58,008 nt of DNA from Acidobacteriota bacterium. Lineage in GTDB: Bacteria; Acidobacteriota; Vicinamibacteria; Vicinamibacterales; UBA8438. Below, piece by piece: positions 15,433 through 23,143 of the stretch (the first letter of the stretch is position 1; each line of letters opens with the position of its first letter). The position numbers and the translations under genes are program-made. The notes below the pieces were generated by a model. It made no database searches. It had not been told where the DNA came from and saw only the letters and a list, made by a program, of their open reading frames with translations. The stretch spans positions 1-58,008 of the forward strand of contig DQNS01000066.1 in the NCBI GenBank assembly GCA_015659035.1, in the 5' to 3' direction.

Positions 15433-16434
15433 TCACGGTATCCTCCTCAGCACCGTCCGGCCCAGACCGACCTCGAGCAGCAGCACCCCCAGACCGAAGA
15501 GCAGCGGCAGGTGGAACAGCTCGCCGTAGCGCGTGAACTGCTCCAGCTCGATCTCGGTCGTTTCGAGGGCGTCGATCTCTTCGTAGATCCGCGCCAGGCT
15601 CTCGCGGTTCGTCGCCCGGAAGTAGCGGCCGCCGGTTAACGCCGCCGTCTCCTCCAGCGTCGGTTCGTCGATGTCGACCCGCATCTGGGCGTAACGCCGG
15701 CCGAAGATCGGGTCGTCGACCGGCACGCGCGCGGTGCCCTGGGTGCCGGCGCCGATCGCGTAGATTCGCACGCCGAGCGCCTGCGCCATCTGGGCTGCCG
15801 TGACCGGGTCGATCTCGCCACGGTTGTTCCGGCCGTCGGTCAACAGCACGATCACCTTCGACTCGGCGTCCGAACTCTGGAGCCGTTTGATCGCGGTGGC
15901 CAGCCCCATGCCGATCGCGGTGCCATCCTCGATGATCCCCACCTCGAGCTCGCCGATCAAGGTGGTCACCACCCCATAGTCGAGCGTCAGCGGCGCTTGC
16001 GTGAACGCGTCACCGGCGAACACAACCAGCCCGATCCGGTCGTTACGCCGGCCCTGGACGAAGTCGGCCGCCACCTGCTTCGCCGCCTCGATCCGGTTCG
16101 GCTCCAGATCTTCGGCGAGCATCGAGCTCGAGAGATCGAGGGCCAGCACGATGTCAATGCCCTCGCTGGTGACGCTCTCGGCGGTCACCCCGGACTGGGG
16201 GCGCGCGAACGCCATGATCAAGGCGGTGAGCGCGAGGGCCCGGAGCCCGAAGAGGATGTGCCGGTGGCGCCCGCTGTGCCGGCGGTCGGCGCGCTTGATC
16301 AGGGCGAGCGACGAGTATCGCAGCGACCCGACCTGTCGCCGGCCCCGGACGACAGAGACGACATACCAGTAGGCGAGCAGCGGCACGACCGCCAGCAGCG
16401 CGACATACGCGGGGTCGGCAAACCGGTAGATCAT
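15433..16434 (-). CDS. batA: BatA-like membrane VWA protein
   Basis: The 333-residue protein has two N-terminal helices (about 9-27 and 60-77), a VWA domain with intact MIDAS D100-L-S102-S-S104, the GTAIG Thr and the LLTDGRNNRGEIDP Asp, and a C-terminal helix (LPLLFGLGVLLLEVGL). It belongs with BatA/BatB aerotolerance proteins. Its ATG overlaps the stop of the upstream DUF4381-like gene (ATGA), so translation is coupled. Confidence 0.88.
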   Translation of the reverse strand: MIYRFADPAYVALLAVVPLLAYWYVVSVVRGRRQVGSLRYSSLALIKRADRRHSGRHRHILFGLRALALTALIMAFARPQSGVTAESVTSEGIDIVLALDLSSSMLAEDLEPNRIEAAKQVAADFVQGRRNDRIGLVVFAGDAFTQAPLTLDYGVVTTLIGELEVGIIEDGTAIGMGLATAIKRLQSSDAESKVIVLLTDGRNNRGEIDPVTAAQMAQALGVRIYAIGAGTQGTARVPVDDPIFGRRYAQMRVDIDEPTLEETAALTGGRYFRATNRESLARIYEEIDALETTEIELEQFTRYGELFHLPLLFGLGVLLLEVGLGRTVLRRIP

Positions 16435-17402
16435 GCGACCTCTGCCGTCGACACGGCCGGGACCGGGTCGTCCGGCGTCGTCATGTCCACCAGCCTGCGG
16501 CCTAGGGGTACCAGGTCACGGCAGGCGGGGACATCCGGCCGGAACTTCGCGAACTTGACGAGGTCGCAGCGGTCGAGCAGCTGGCGAAAGTCGGCGACCA
16601 CCCTGCTGAGGACACCCGTCCGGCGCAGCCCGTCCAGCACCCCACCGGTCGTCATCTCCATCGCCTCGACCCCAAAACGGTCCTCTGCGTAGACCCGCAT
16701 GATGTCGGAGACGCGGATGTGATAGGTCTTCAGCTCGCCCAGCTCCAGCAGTCCGGAGGTTTCGAGCGCGTTCAGCGACTCGAGGGCGATCTCGTCCGCC
16801 GGTCGTGGCGGGACGACCGGCACCTGGACGTCGGGCCGTCGGCGTCGCCGGTACCGCCGGTAGAGCCAGTATGCGGCCACGCTCATCACCACGAGCCCCG
16901 CCAGCCATGGCAGCAACGTCACCACGCTGAACGGGATCGCGAGCGGGCCCTTGATGTCGCGGATGTCGCCGCCCTCGTCACGCCCGACGCTCTCCACCGT
17001 TACGACTGCCGCATCGGTCGCCAGCCTGACGGTGTCGCCGGCGGCATCGACCACCTCGACCTCGACGACCGGCAGCATCAGATCGCCGAGCTCGAACGCC
17101 GTCAAGGTCAGCTCGGCGCTCGACCGCACCCGGGTCCCCTCGGGCACCGGCTCGAGCAACCGCATGTCGACCAGCTCGAACGGGTCGAGCTCGAACACGT
17201 CGGGCCACACCACCCGGGCGTCCGCGGCATGGCTTACCGTCACCAGGAGGCGGACCGGGTCGCCGACGGTGATGACGCCCGGGTCGAGAGCGGTGAGGAG
17301 CCCCGGCGGGTCGGTCTGCGCCCGGACGTGCGCCACGAGCGACACGACGAGCAGCGCCGTTGAGGCCAGCCGCCTGCTCGTCATCCCTCTAGCGGTCGTC
17401 AT
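16431..17402 (-). CDS. DUF4381/BatD-like periplasmic-membrane protein of the bat operon
   Basis: Start ATG 17402 (MTTARGMTSRRLASTALLVVSLVAHVRAQ) gives a signal peptide; ATG 17384 is an alternative six codons in. Residues of about 25-165 form a BatD-like beta domain, one membrane helix follows (about residues 175-195), then a cytoplasmic DUF4381-type helical domain (YHIRVSDIMRVYAEDRFGVEAM, DLVKFAKFRPDVP). In bat operons such proteins sit between DUF58 and the VWA genes, as here. The start region repeats ATGACGACCG, which blurs the choice of start. Confidence 0.75.
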   Translation of the reverse strand: MTTARGMTSRRLASTALLVVSLVAHVRAQTDPPGLLTALDPGVITVGDPVRLLVTVSHAADARVVWPDVFELDPFELVDMRLLEPVPEGTRVRSSAELTLTAFELGDLMLPVVEVEVVDAAGDTVRLATDAAVVTVESVGRDEGGDIRDIKGPLAIPFSVVTLLPWLAGLVVMSVAAYWLYRRYRRRRRPDVQVPVVPPRPADEIALESLNALETSGLLELGELKTYHIRVSDIMRVYAEDRFGVEAMEMTTGGVLDGLRRTGVLSRVVADFRQLLDRCDLVKFAKFRPDVPACRDLVPLGRRLVDMTTPDDPVPAVSTAEVA

Positions 17403-17419
17403 CGCTCCTCGGTCGTCAT

Positions 17420-17454
17420 CGTTCCGCGTTCCGCGTTCCGCGTTCAGCGTTCCG
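17420..17454. repeat. Five tandem CGTTCCG heptamers between DUF58 and DUF4381-like genes
   Basis: CGTTCCG occurs five times in a row, one unit changed to CGTTCAG. The array begins three bases past the DUF58 stop codon (transcript sense). No hairpin core is visible at this site, so it may be a solo array of the heptamer family. Confidence 0.7.
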
Positions 17455-17457
17455 CGG

Positions 17458-18336
17458 CTAGCGGAATCGTTTCGCTCGCTGCCGGAAGAACCGCATGAGC
17501 CGGTCAGCATAGGGGCGGTCGGTGCTGATCTCGATTACATCGATGCCGGTCTTGCGGAATTCCCGCTCGAGGGTGGTCCGGGTCTCTGTCACGTCGTGGT
17601 CGAACGCTTCGCGGAACGCCGGGTCGGACACGTTCACCGTCAGCTGCTCGCCGGTCTCGGCATCCTCGAGCTCGATGTAGCCGACAGCCGGGAGCTCCCG
17701 TTCCCGTGGGTCGCCCATCCGTATGACGATCGTGTCATGCCGCCGGCCGGCCACCGCCAGGGCCTTTTGATACCCGGTGTCGAAGAAATCGGAGACGACG
17801 AAGACGACCGCGCGCCGCCGGACGACTCGTGCCAGATACCCCAGCGCGCCGGCGACGTCGGTGCCGCGTCCCTCCGGTTGGAAGTAGAGCAGTTCGCGCA
17901 GCACCCGCAGCCCGTGCCGGCGTCCCTTGCGTGGCGGCACGAACTTTTCGATCCGGTCGCTGAAGATGATGAGCCCGACCTTGTCGTTGTTCGTGATCGC
18001 CGAGAACGCCAGCACCGCGCAGATCTCGACAGCGACCTCCCCCTTCATCCGCGACCGCGAGCCGAAGTCCCCGGAGGCACTGACGTCGACCACCAGCATG
18101 ACGGTCAGCTCGCGCTCCTCATCGAACACCTTGACGAACGGCGTGCCGGTCCGCGCCGTCACGTTCCAGTCGATGCTGCGGATGTCGTCGCCGTATTGAT
18201 ACGCGCGCACCTCGGCGAAGTTCATCCCGCGCCCCTTGAAGACCGAGTGATACTCGCCCGAGAAGACCTCGTTGACGAGCCCCCGGGTTGCGATCTCGAC
18301 CCGACGTACCTGCTTGAGAATCTCCCGCGGAATCAT
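17458..18336 (-). CDS. DUF58 domain protein of the MoxR/Bat operon
   Basis: The 292-residue protein shows the DUF58 signature EVRAYQYGDDIRSIDWNVTAR near residues 42-62 and a VWA-like core (VMLVVDVSASGDFGSR, DKVGLIIFSD, VFVVSDFFD). It has no signal peptide or membrane segment, so it is cytoplasmic. DUF58 proteins regularly follow moxR and are probable partners of the ATPase. An inverted-doublet repeat separates it from moxR here. Confidence 0.88.
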   Translation of the reverse strand: MIPREILKQVRRVEIATRGLVNEVFSGEYHSVFKGRGMNFAEVRAYQYGDDIRSIDWNVTARTGTPFVKVFDEERELTVMLVVDVSASGDFGSRSRMKGEVAVEICAVLAFSAITNNDKVGLIIFSDRIEKFVPPRKGRRHGLRVLRELLYFQPEGRGTDVAGALGYLARVVRRRAVVFVVSDFFDTGYQKALAVAGRRHDTIVIRMGDPRERELPAVGYIELEDAETGEQLTVNVSDPAFREAFDHDVTETRTTLEREFRKTGIDVIEISTDRPYADRLMRFFRQRAKRFR

Positions 18337-18348
18337 TTGCGAGTTGCC

Positions 18349-18514
18349 CAGCAGTCAGCAGGCAGCAGGCAGCAGTCAGAAGAAAACCTGATGGCTGCAC
18401 CGGCTGCCTTCGGATACCCGGTACCCGACAATCGAGCCCGATCGGAACAAGATAGAGCGCAGGCGAAGCCCACCTGCTTTTTCTGACTTCTCACTTCTGA
18501 CTGCTGACTGCTGG
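18349..18514. repeat. Heptamer-hairpin element, inverted doublet 1 (between moxR and DUF58)
   Basis: The left arm (18349-18383) is five 7-nt units, CAGCAGT or CAGCAGG, ending CAGAAGA. The right arm (18483-18514) carries inverted units such as CTGACTT and CTGACTG. Between them, next to the right arm, lies a perfect 5-bp hairpin GCAGG-CGAAGCCCA-CCTGC (18459-18477). Next to the left arm is AACCTGATGGCTGCACCGG, a diverged core. The whole is about 165 bp with arrays facing outwards. Confidence 0.8.
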
Positions 18515-18523
18515 ATGTGCCCC

Positions 18524-19513
18524 TCATGGCACTTCGATGCTGTTCAGCACCCGATTCACCACGTCATCCGAGGTCATCTCTTCGGCCTCGGCCTCGTAGG
18601 TCAGCAGCACGCGATGACGGAGGACGTCGAGTCCGATCGACCGGACGTCCTCGGGCGTGACGTAGCCACGCCGCCGGAGGAAAGCATGCGCGCGTGCGGC
18701 CTTCGCCAGGCTGATCGTGGCGCGGGGCGAGGCGCCGAACGCGATCAGATCGGCGAGGTCGCTCAGGTCGTAGTCTTTCGGTTGCCGGGTCGCGAACACC
18801 AGGTCGACGATGTAGGTCTCGACCTGCGGGTCCATGTAGATCATCTCGACCGCCGTGCGGGCGCGCAGGATTTCTTCCGGCGCGACGACGGCGCCGACCT
18901 CGGGCTCCGGGCCGGTGGACATCCGGCGCATGATCTCCAGCTCCTCGTCCTTGTCCGGGTAGGTGACCGCCAGCTTCAGCATGAACCGGTCGACCTGCGC
19001 CTCCGGCAGCGGGTAGGTGCCCTCTTGCTCGATTGGGTTCTGCGTGGCGAGGACCAGAAACGGGGCGTCGAGCGGGTAGGTGGTGTCACCGATGGTGACG
19101 GTCCGTTCCTGCATCGCCTCGAGCAGTGCGGACTGCACCTTGGCCGGCGACCGGTTGATCTCGTCGGCGAGGATGATGTTGGCGAAAATCGGACCCTTGT
19201 GGGTCTTGAACTCGGACTGCCGCGGGTCGTAGACGAGGGTGCCGGTCAGGTCGGCCGGCAGCAGGTCGGGGGTGAACTGGATGCGGCGGAACGTCGTGCT
19301 GATGGCGTTGGCCAGGGCCCGGACGGTCATGGTTTTGGCCAGCCCCGGTACCCCTTCCAGCAGGACGTGCCCGTCGGCGAGCAATCCGATGAGCAGTCGC
19401 TCGATCATGTATCGCTGGCCGACGATGACCCGGCCCACCTCGTCGAGCAGGCGGCCGACAAAGGCGCTTTCGGTGTGAATCTTCTCCTGAATCGCTTCGA
19501 TGTCGCGGTGCAT
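18524..19513 (-). CDS. moxR: MoxR-family AAA+ ATPase
   Basis: From ATG 19513 the protein has 329 residues. The MoxR Walker A is GVPGLAKT (54-61), Walker B ILADEINRSP (114-123), with sensor 1 LATQNPIEQEGTYPLPEAQVDRF and the C-terminal lid domain. It is the first gene of the bat operon, where MoxR works with DUF58 and VWA proteins, probably as a chaperone-like remodeller of envelope complexes. The in-frame extension to 19621 reads through a CCCTCTCCC repeat and is not used. Confidence 0.92.
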   Translation of the reverse strand: MHRDIEAIQEKIHTESAFVGRLLDEVGRVIVGQRYMIERLLIGLLADGHVLLEGVPGLAKTMTVRALANAISTTFRRIQFTPDLLPADLTGTLVYDPRQSEFKTHKGPIFANIILADEINRSPAKVQSALLEAMQERTVTIGDTTYPLDAPFLVLATQNPIEQEGTYPLPEAQVDRFMLKLAVTYPDKDEELEIMRRMSTGPEPEVGAVVAPEEILRARTAVEMIYMDPQVETYIVDLVFATRQPKDYDLSDLADLIAFGASPRATISLAKAARAHAFLRRRGYVTPEDVRSIGLDVLRHRVLLTYEAEAEEMTSDDVVNRVLNSIEVP

Positions 19514-19577
19514 GACGTCGGTGTCTGTCCTTTCCGAGCGGCGATCGAGCCGGTCGCTGAAGAAGGTGATCCAGCTT

Positions 19578-19612
19578 CTCCCTCTCCCCCTGGGAGAGGG
19601 TCGGGGTAAGGG
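19578..19612. repeat. CCCTCTCCC-type palindromic repeat, copy 2
   Basis: CCCTCTCCC (19580-19588) and GGGAGAGGG (19592-19600) form a hairpin, followed by TCGGGGTAAGGG. Read on the minus strand it matches copy 1 at 10766, including the CCCTNACCCCG tail. It lies upstream of moxR. Confidence 0.6.
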
Positions 19613-19743
19613 AGCGCACACAAGACCAGCAACCCAGCTTCTTATTCTAAGTCGTTCGTCGAACCGGTCCTCGGGTGAGCTACCGCAGTGTCCGGTGCAG
19701 TGGTACAGTTTGCTGGCCCACCCGAGCTGGAGGTCAAGACCCG

Positions 19744-20691
19744 ATGCGGCGTGCAGCGCCCAGCAGCGTCATTCATATCGTCCGTGTCAGCCACCTTGTC
19801 TGCGCAGCCCTGGTTGTCATCTGGGTGGGGAACCCCGCCGTTGCGCCCGCGCCCGTCGCCGCCCAGACTCGGGAGCGTGCCGAGGCGCTGCGGCAGGCGG
19901 TGCGTGAGGTCGAGCGAGAGCAGGTCGTCCGGGAGGCGATCCGGGCGGCCGACCGGTATCTGCATACGTGGAACACCCGTGACCCGATGGCGTGGGCGGG
20001 GTCCTTGCACTTTCCTCATGTGCGGCCCGGGGTCGGAGCGTTCAGCCTGACGCACACCCCGGAGGAGTATGCCCGCGGGGTGAACTTCGAACGGACCATC
20101 GCCACCGGGTGGCACCGCAGCCAGTGGGACTCGTATGAGGTGTTCCAGGTCGGGCCGACCAAGGCGCACGTGGCGGGTCACTACTCGCGCTACAACATCG
20201 ATGGGGAGCAGATCCGGACCACCCTCATCACCTACATCGTGACGAAGCAGGGCGACCACTGGGGCATCCAGTCGCGGTTCGCCGCCGGCCGGGCCGACAT
20301 CCCGGAGACCCGGCGCGTCGACTCGGCGACCGCCGCCGTCGCGGCAGTCGAGGCGTACGTCGCGGCGCTCAACGACCCGTCCGACACCGACGCGTGGGCC
20401 GCGACGCTGAACTATCCCCACGTGCGACTGGCCGATGGGACCGTCGAGCTGTGGGCGACCGCCGAGGACTACGTGCAGGGGTCCCAGGGCGGCCGGCTTC
20501 GGGCCTGGACCCGCACGCGGCTCGACTGGGCCGAGCCGGTGCAAGTGGGCGGCGCCGGGGTCAACGTGGCGGTGCGGTACAGCCGGTTGAATCGGGCCGG
20601 CGAGACGCTGTCCGGCTACGAGGCGGTGTATCTGGTCACCAACCGGGATGGCCACGTCGGCATCCAGGCGCGCTCGAGCTTTGCACCCTGA
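19744..20691 (+). CDS. Secreted tandem NTF2/SnoaL-like domain protein
   Basis: ATG 19744 has GGAGG ten bases upstream (19729-19733). After a signal peptide (ends near APVAAQ) the 315-residue protein carries two NTF2-like folds that repeat each other. The first has YLHTWNTRDPMAWAGSLHFPHVR and HVAGHYSRYNIDGE; the second has DAWAATLNYPHVRLADG and VAVRYSRLNRAGE. NTF2-like domains are cone-shaped binding or enzyme folds, so function is open. It lies just upstream of the PQQ dehydrogenase on the same strand, with a heptamer-hairpin repeat between. Confidence 0.78.
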   Translation: MRRAAPSSVIHIVRVSHLVCAALVVIWVGNPAVAPAPVAAQTRERAEALRQAVREVEREQVVREAIRAADRYLHTWNTRDPMAWAGSLHFPHVRPGVGAFSLTHTPEEYARGVNFERTIATGWHRSQWDSYEVFQVGPTKAHVAGHYSRYNIDGEQIRTTLITYIVTKQGDHWGIQSRFAAGRADIPETRRVDSATAAVAAVEAYVAALNDPSDTDAWAATLNYPHVRLADGTVELWATAEDYVQGSQGGRLRAWTRTRLDWAEPVQVGGAGVNVAVRYSRLNRAGETLSGYEAVYLVTNRDGHVGIQARSSFAP

Positions 20692-20702
20692 CCCAATGCC
20701 TT

Positions 20703-20753
20703 GAGGAGTCAGAAGTCAGGAGTCAGAAGGAAGCTGGAGGGCTGCGCCAGCTT
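20703..20753 (+). repeat. Heptamer-hairpin element (monomer) with the best stem
   Basis: Four 7-nt units (GAGGAGT, CAGAAGT, CAGGAGT, CAGAAGG) are followed by a perfect 7-bp hairpin: AAGCTGG (20731-20737), loop AGGGCTGCG, CCAGCTT (20747-20753). It lies between the NTF2-like gene and the PQQ dehydrogenase. This is the clearest example of the family's layout. Confidence 0.82.
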
Positions 20754-20777
20754 TCGGTTTATACCCAGAGGTGTGCG

Positions 20778-22898
20778 ATGACACGAGGGCATCACGCGGT
20801 GGTCGGATGCATGACGTGGCTGACAGTAACGGCTCTGAGCGCCACCGCGACGGCGCAGACCGTGGGCTCCTATACCCCCGCTCAGGCCGAAGCGGGTCGC
20901 GCCGTCTTCGACCGCTCGTGCGCCACCTGCCACATGAGTGACCTGAGCGGCGCGTTCGAGGCGCCGGAGCTGGCCGGCCCGAACTTCCAGCTTGCCTGGG
21001 GCGCGCGACCCGTCTGGGAGCTGTTCGATCTCGTCAGGGTTTCGATGCCGCCGGGGCAGGGGGGGGCGCTGGGCGACGAGGCTTACACCAATGTCATCGC
21101 GTACATCCTGCAGGCCAACGGGGTGCCGGCGGGCACCCAGGCACTCGCCCCAGGGCAGGAGACCGGCATCGCCGTCGGCGTCCAGCCTGGGCGTCCCACG
21201 CCGCTGCCGGCGGACCGATCGACCGGCGGGCCAGCGACCGCGACGACCACCTACACCTCAATTGCCGGCTACGTGCCGGTGACCGACGCGATGCTCCGCG
21301 ACCCGGACCCGGACGACTGGTTGATGTATCGGCGCACCTATGACGGATGGGGCTACAGCCCGCTCGACCAGATCACCCGAGACAACGTGCATCAGCTGGC
21401 GCTCGCCTGGGTGTGGTCGATGCCGGCCGGCACCAACCAGCCGACCCCGCTGGTGCATGACGGGGTCATGTATCTGGCCAACCCGGGCAACGTCATCCAG
21501 GCGCTCGACGCCGCCGGTGGCACGCTCCTGTGGGAGTATCACCGCGCCCTGCCGGAGAGCCTGCGGACCGGGCTGATCCGCAACCTGGCGATCTACGAGG
21601 ACACCCTGTTCCTCGCGTCCCGAGACGCCTACCTCGTGGCGCTCGACGCCCGTACGGGTGACGTGGTCTGGGAAACGCAGATTGCCGATTACCGGCAGGG
21701 GTACTCGAACTCGGCCGGCCCGATCGTGGTCGACGGTAAGGTGATCAACGCGATCAACGGATGCTCGCGGTTCCAGCCGGACAGCTGCTTCATCACCGCG
21801 CACGATGCGCGGACCGGCGAGGAGCTGTGGCGCACGCTGACGATCGCGCAGCCGGGGTCGCCGGGGGGCGACACCTGGGGCGATCTGTCGCTGACGCTGC
21901 GGGGCGGCGGCGACTCCTGGATCACCGGCAGCTACGACCCGGAGCTGGATCTCGTCTACTGGCCGGTCGCGCAGGCGAAGCCGTGGGTGCCGGCGAGCCG
22001 CGGGCTCACGGTGCATGACGCTGCGCTCTACACCAACGCAACGCTGGCGCTCGACCCCGATGATGGGTCCATCACCTGGTACTTCCAGCACGTGCCGGGT
22101 GAGGCGCTCGATCTCGACGAGGCGTTCGAGAAGGTGCTGGTCGACGACCGTCAGGGCCGGAAAGCGCTGTTCACGGTCGGCAAGCACGGCATTCTCTGGA
22201 AGCTGGACCGGGAGACCGGCGCGTTTCTCGGTTACGCGGAGACGGTCTTTCAGAACGTCTTCGATCGCATCGACCCCCAGACCGGCGCCGTCACCTACCG
22301 GCAGGACATTGCCGAGGCGGGTATCGGTGACTGGGTGTCGGTGTGCCCGAGCACGGCCGGCGGGCACAACTGGCAGGCGATGGCGTTCAGCCCCCAGACC
22401 CGCGCCCTGGTGATCCCGCTCAGTCAGAGCTGTCTCGAGATCGCAGGTCGCGAGGTGGCGCTGGAGGAAGGCTCGGGTGGGACGCAGGCGGACCGCAAGT
22501 GGTTCGAGATGCCGGGGACCGACGGCAACCTCGGTCGGTTGGCCGCGTATGACGTCGATACGCTGGAAGAGCTCTGGAGCGTCGAACAGCGCGCCGCGGT
22601 CTTGACCGCCGCGCTCACGACCGGTGGCGGCCTGGTGTTCACCGGTGATGTCGACCGCTACGTCCGTGCGCTCGATGTGCGCACGGGTGCCCTGCTCTGG
22701 GAGACCCGGCTCGGCACCTCGGCACAGGGGTTCCCGGTGACGTTCCGGGCCAACGGCGAGCAGTACATCGCGGTGGCTGCCGGTGTCGGTGGCGGCAGCC
22801 CGCGGCGGGTGCCGACGCTACTGAGCCCCGAGATTCACTATCCGGCCACCGGCAACGCGTTGTATGTCTTCAAGCTCGCGGGGAGCGCTCTCCGATAG
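20778..22898 (+). CDS. PQQ-dependent dehydrogenase with N-terminal cytochrome c domain
   Basis: Start ATG 20778 has AGAGG just upstream. A signal peptide (ends near TATAQ) precedes a cytochrome c domain with haem motif C48-ATC-H52 and a distal Met. From residue 170 on comes an eight-bladed quinoprotein propeller with Trp-docking repeats (ALDARTGDVVWETQ, ALDAAGGTLLWEY, ALDVRTGALLWET) and GHNWQAMAFSP. It would oxidise an alcohol or sugar in the periplasm and pass electrons to its haem. The calcium-site segment reads VYWPVAQAKPW, where methanol dehydrogenases have GTGN. The length of 706 aa suits quinohaemoprotein dehydrogenases. Confidence 0.88.
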   Translation: MTRGHHAVVGCMTWLTVTALSATATAQTVGSYTPAQAEAGRAVFDRSCATCHMSDLSGAFEAPELAGPNFQLAWGARPVWELFDLVRVSMPPGQGGALGDEAYTNVIAYILQANGVPAGTQALAPGQETGIAVGVQPGRPTPLPADRSTGGPATATTTYTSIAGYVPVTDAMLRDPDPDDWLMYRRTYDGWGYSPLDQITRDNVHQLALAWVWSMPAGTNQPTPLVHDGVMYLANPGNVIQALDAAGGTLLWEYHRALPESLRTGLIRNLAIYEDTLFLASRDAYLVALDARTGDVVWETQIADYRQGYSNSAGPIVVDGKVINAINGCSRFQPDSCFITAHDARTGEELWRTLTIAQPGSPGGDTWGDLSLTLRGGGDSWITGSYDPELDLVYWPVAQAKPWVPASRGLTVHDAALYTNATLALDPDDGSITWYFQHVPGEALDLDEAFEKVLVDDRQGRKALFTVGKHGILWKLDRETGAFLGYAETVFQNVFDRIDPQTGAVTYRQDIAEAGIGDWVSVCPSTAGGHNWQAMAFSPQTRALVIPLSQSCLEIAGREVALEEGSGGTQADRKWFEMPGTDGNLGRLAAYDVDTLEELWSVEQRAAVLTAALTTGGGLVFTGDVDRYVRALDVRTGALLWETRLGTSAQGFPVTFRANGEQYIAVAAGVGGGSPRRVPTLLSPEIHYPATGNALYVFKLAGSALR

Positions 22899-22900
22899 CC

Positions 22901-23140
22901 GCATACAACCACAGAGCGCTAGGCAAGCTCTACCACCGCGTCGGGAAGTTCGAGAATGCGATCGCGGCGTTCCGCGAGGTGGCGGCGCTTGAGCCGGACA
23001 ACCTCGAAGGGTTCTACACCATTGCCACCTCCCACTGGGAGAAGCCCTTTCGCGATACCCGCCTCAGCGACGAGCAGAGGCTTGAAAGCGTGATGCTGGG
23101 GATCATCGAGGTGAACAAGGCGCTTGCCCTGAAGACCGAC
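22901..23140 (+). pseudogene. TPR-protein fragment
   Basis: A frame with no start codon begins at the PQQ dehydrogenase stop and reads AYNHRALGKLYHRVGKFENAI, then AAFREVAALEPDNLEGFYTIA and a helical stretch to LALKTD. This is one clear TPR plus part of a second. It then runs into the 3' end of the opposite-strand serine hydrolase. Both ends are missing, so this is a remnant, not a gene. Confidence 0.55.
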
Positions 23141-23143
23141 CGC

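Noticed and set aside
16951..18486. 511-residue plus-strand frame opposite the DUF58 and DUF4381-like genes
   Set aside because: It is antisense to two well supported genes, has no recognisable motif, and long antisense frames are expected in GC-rich codon-biased DNA.
18349..18514. CRISPR array
   Set aside because: The repeats are 7 nt long with no spacers and no cas genes; they belong to the heptamer family.
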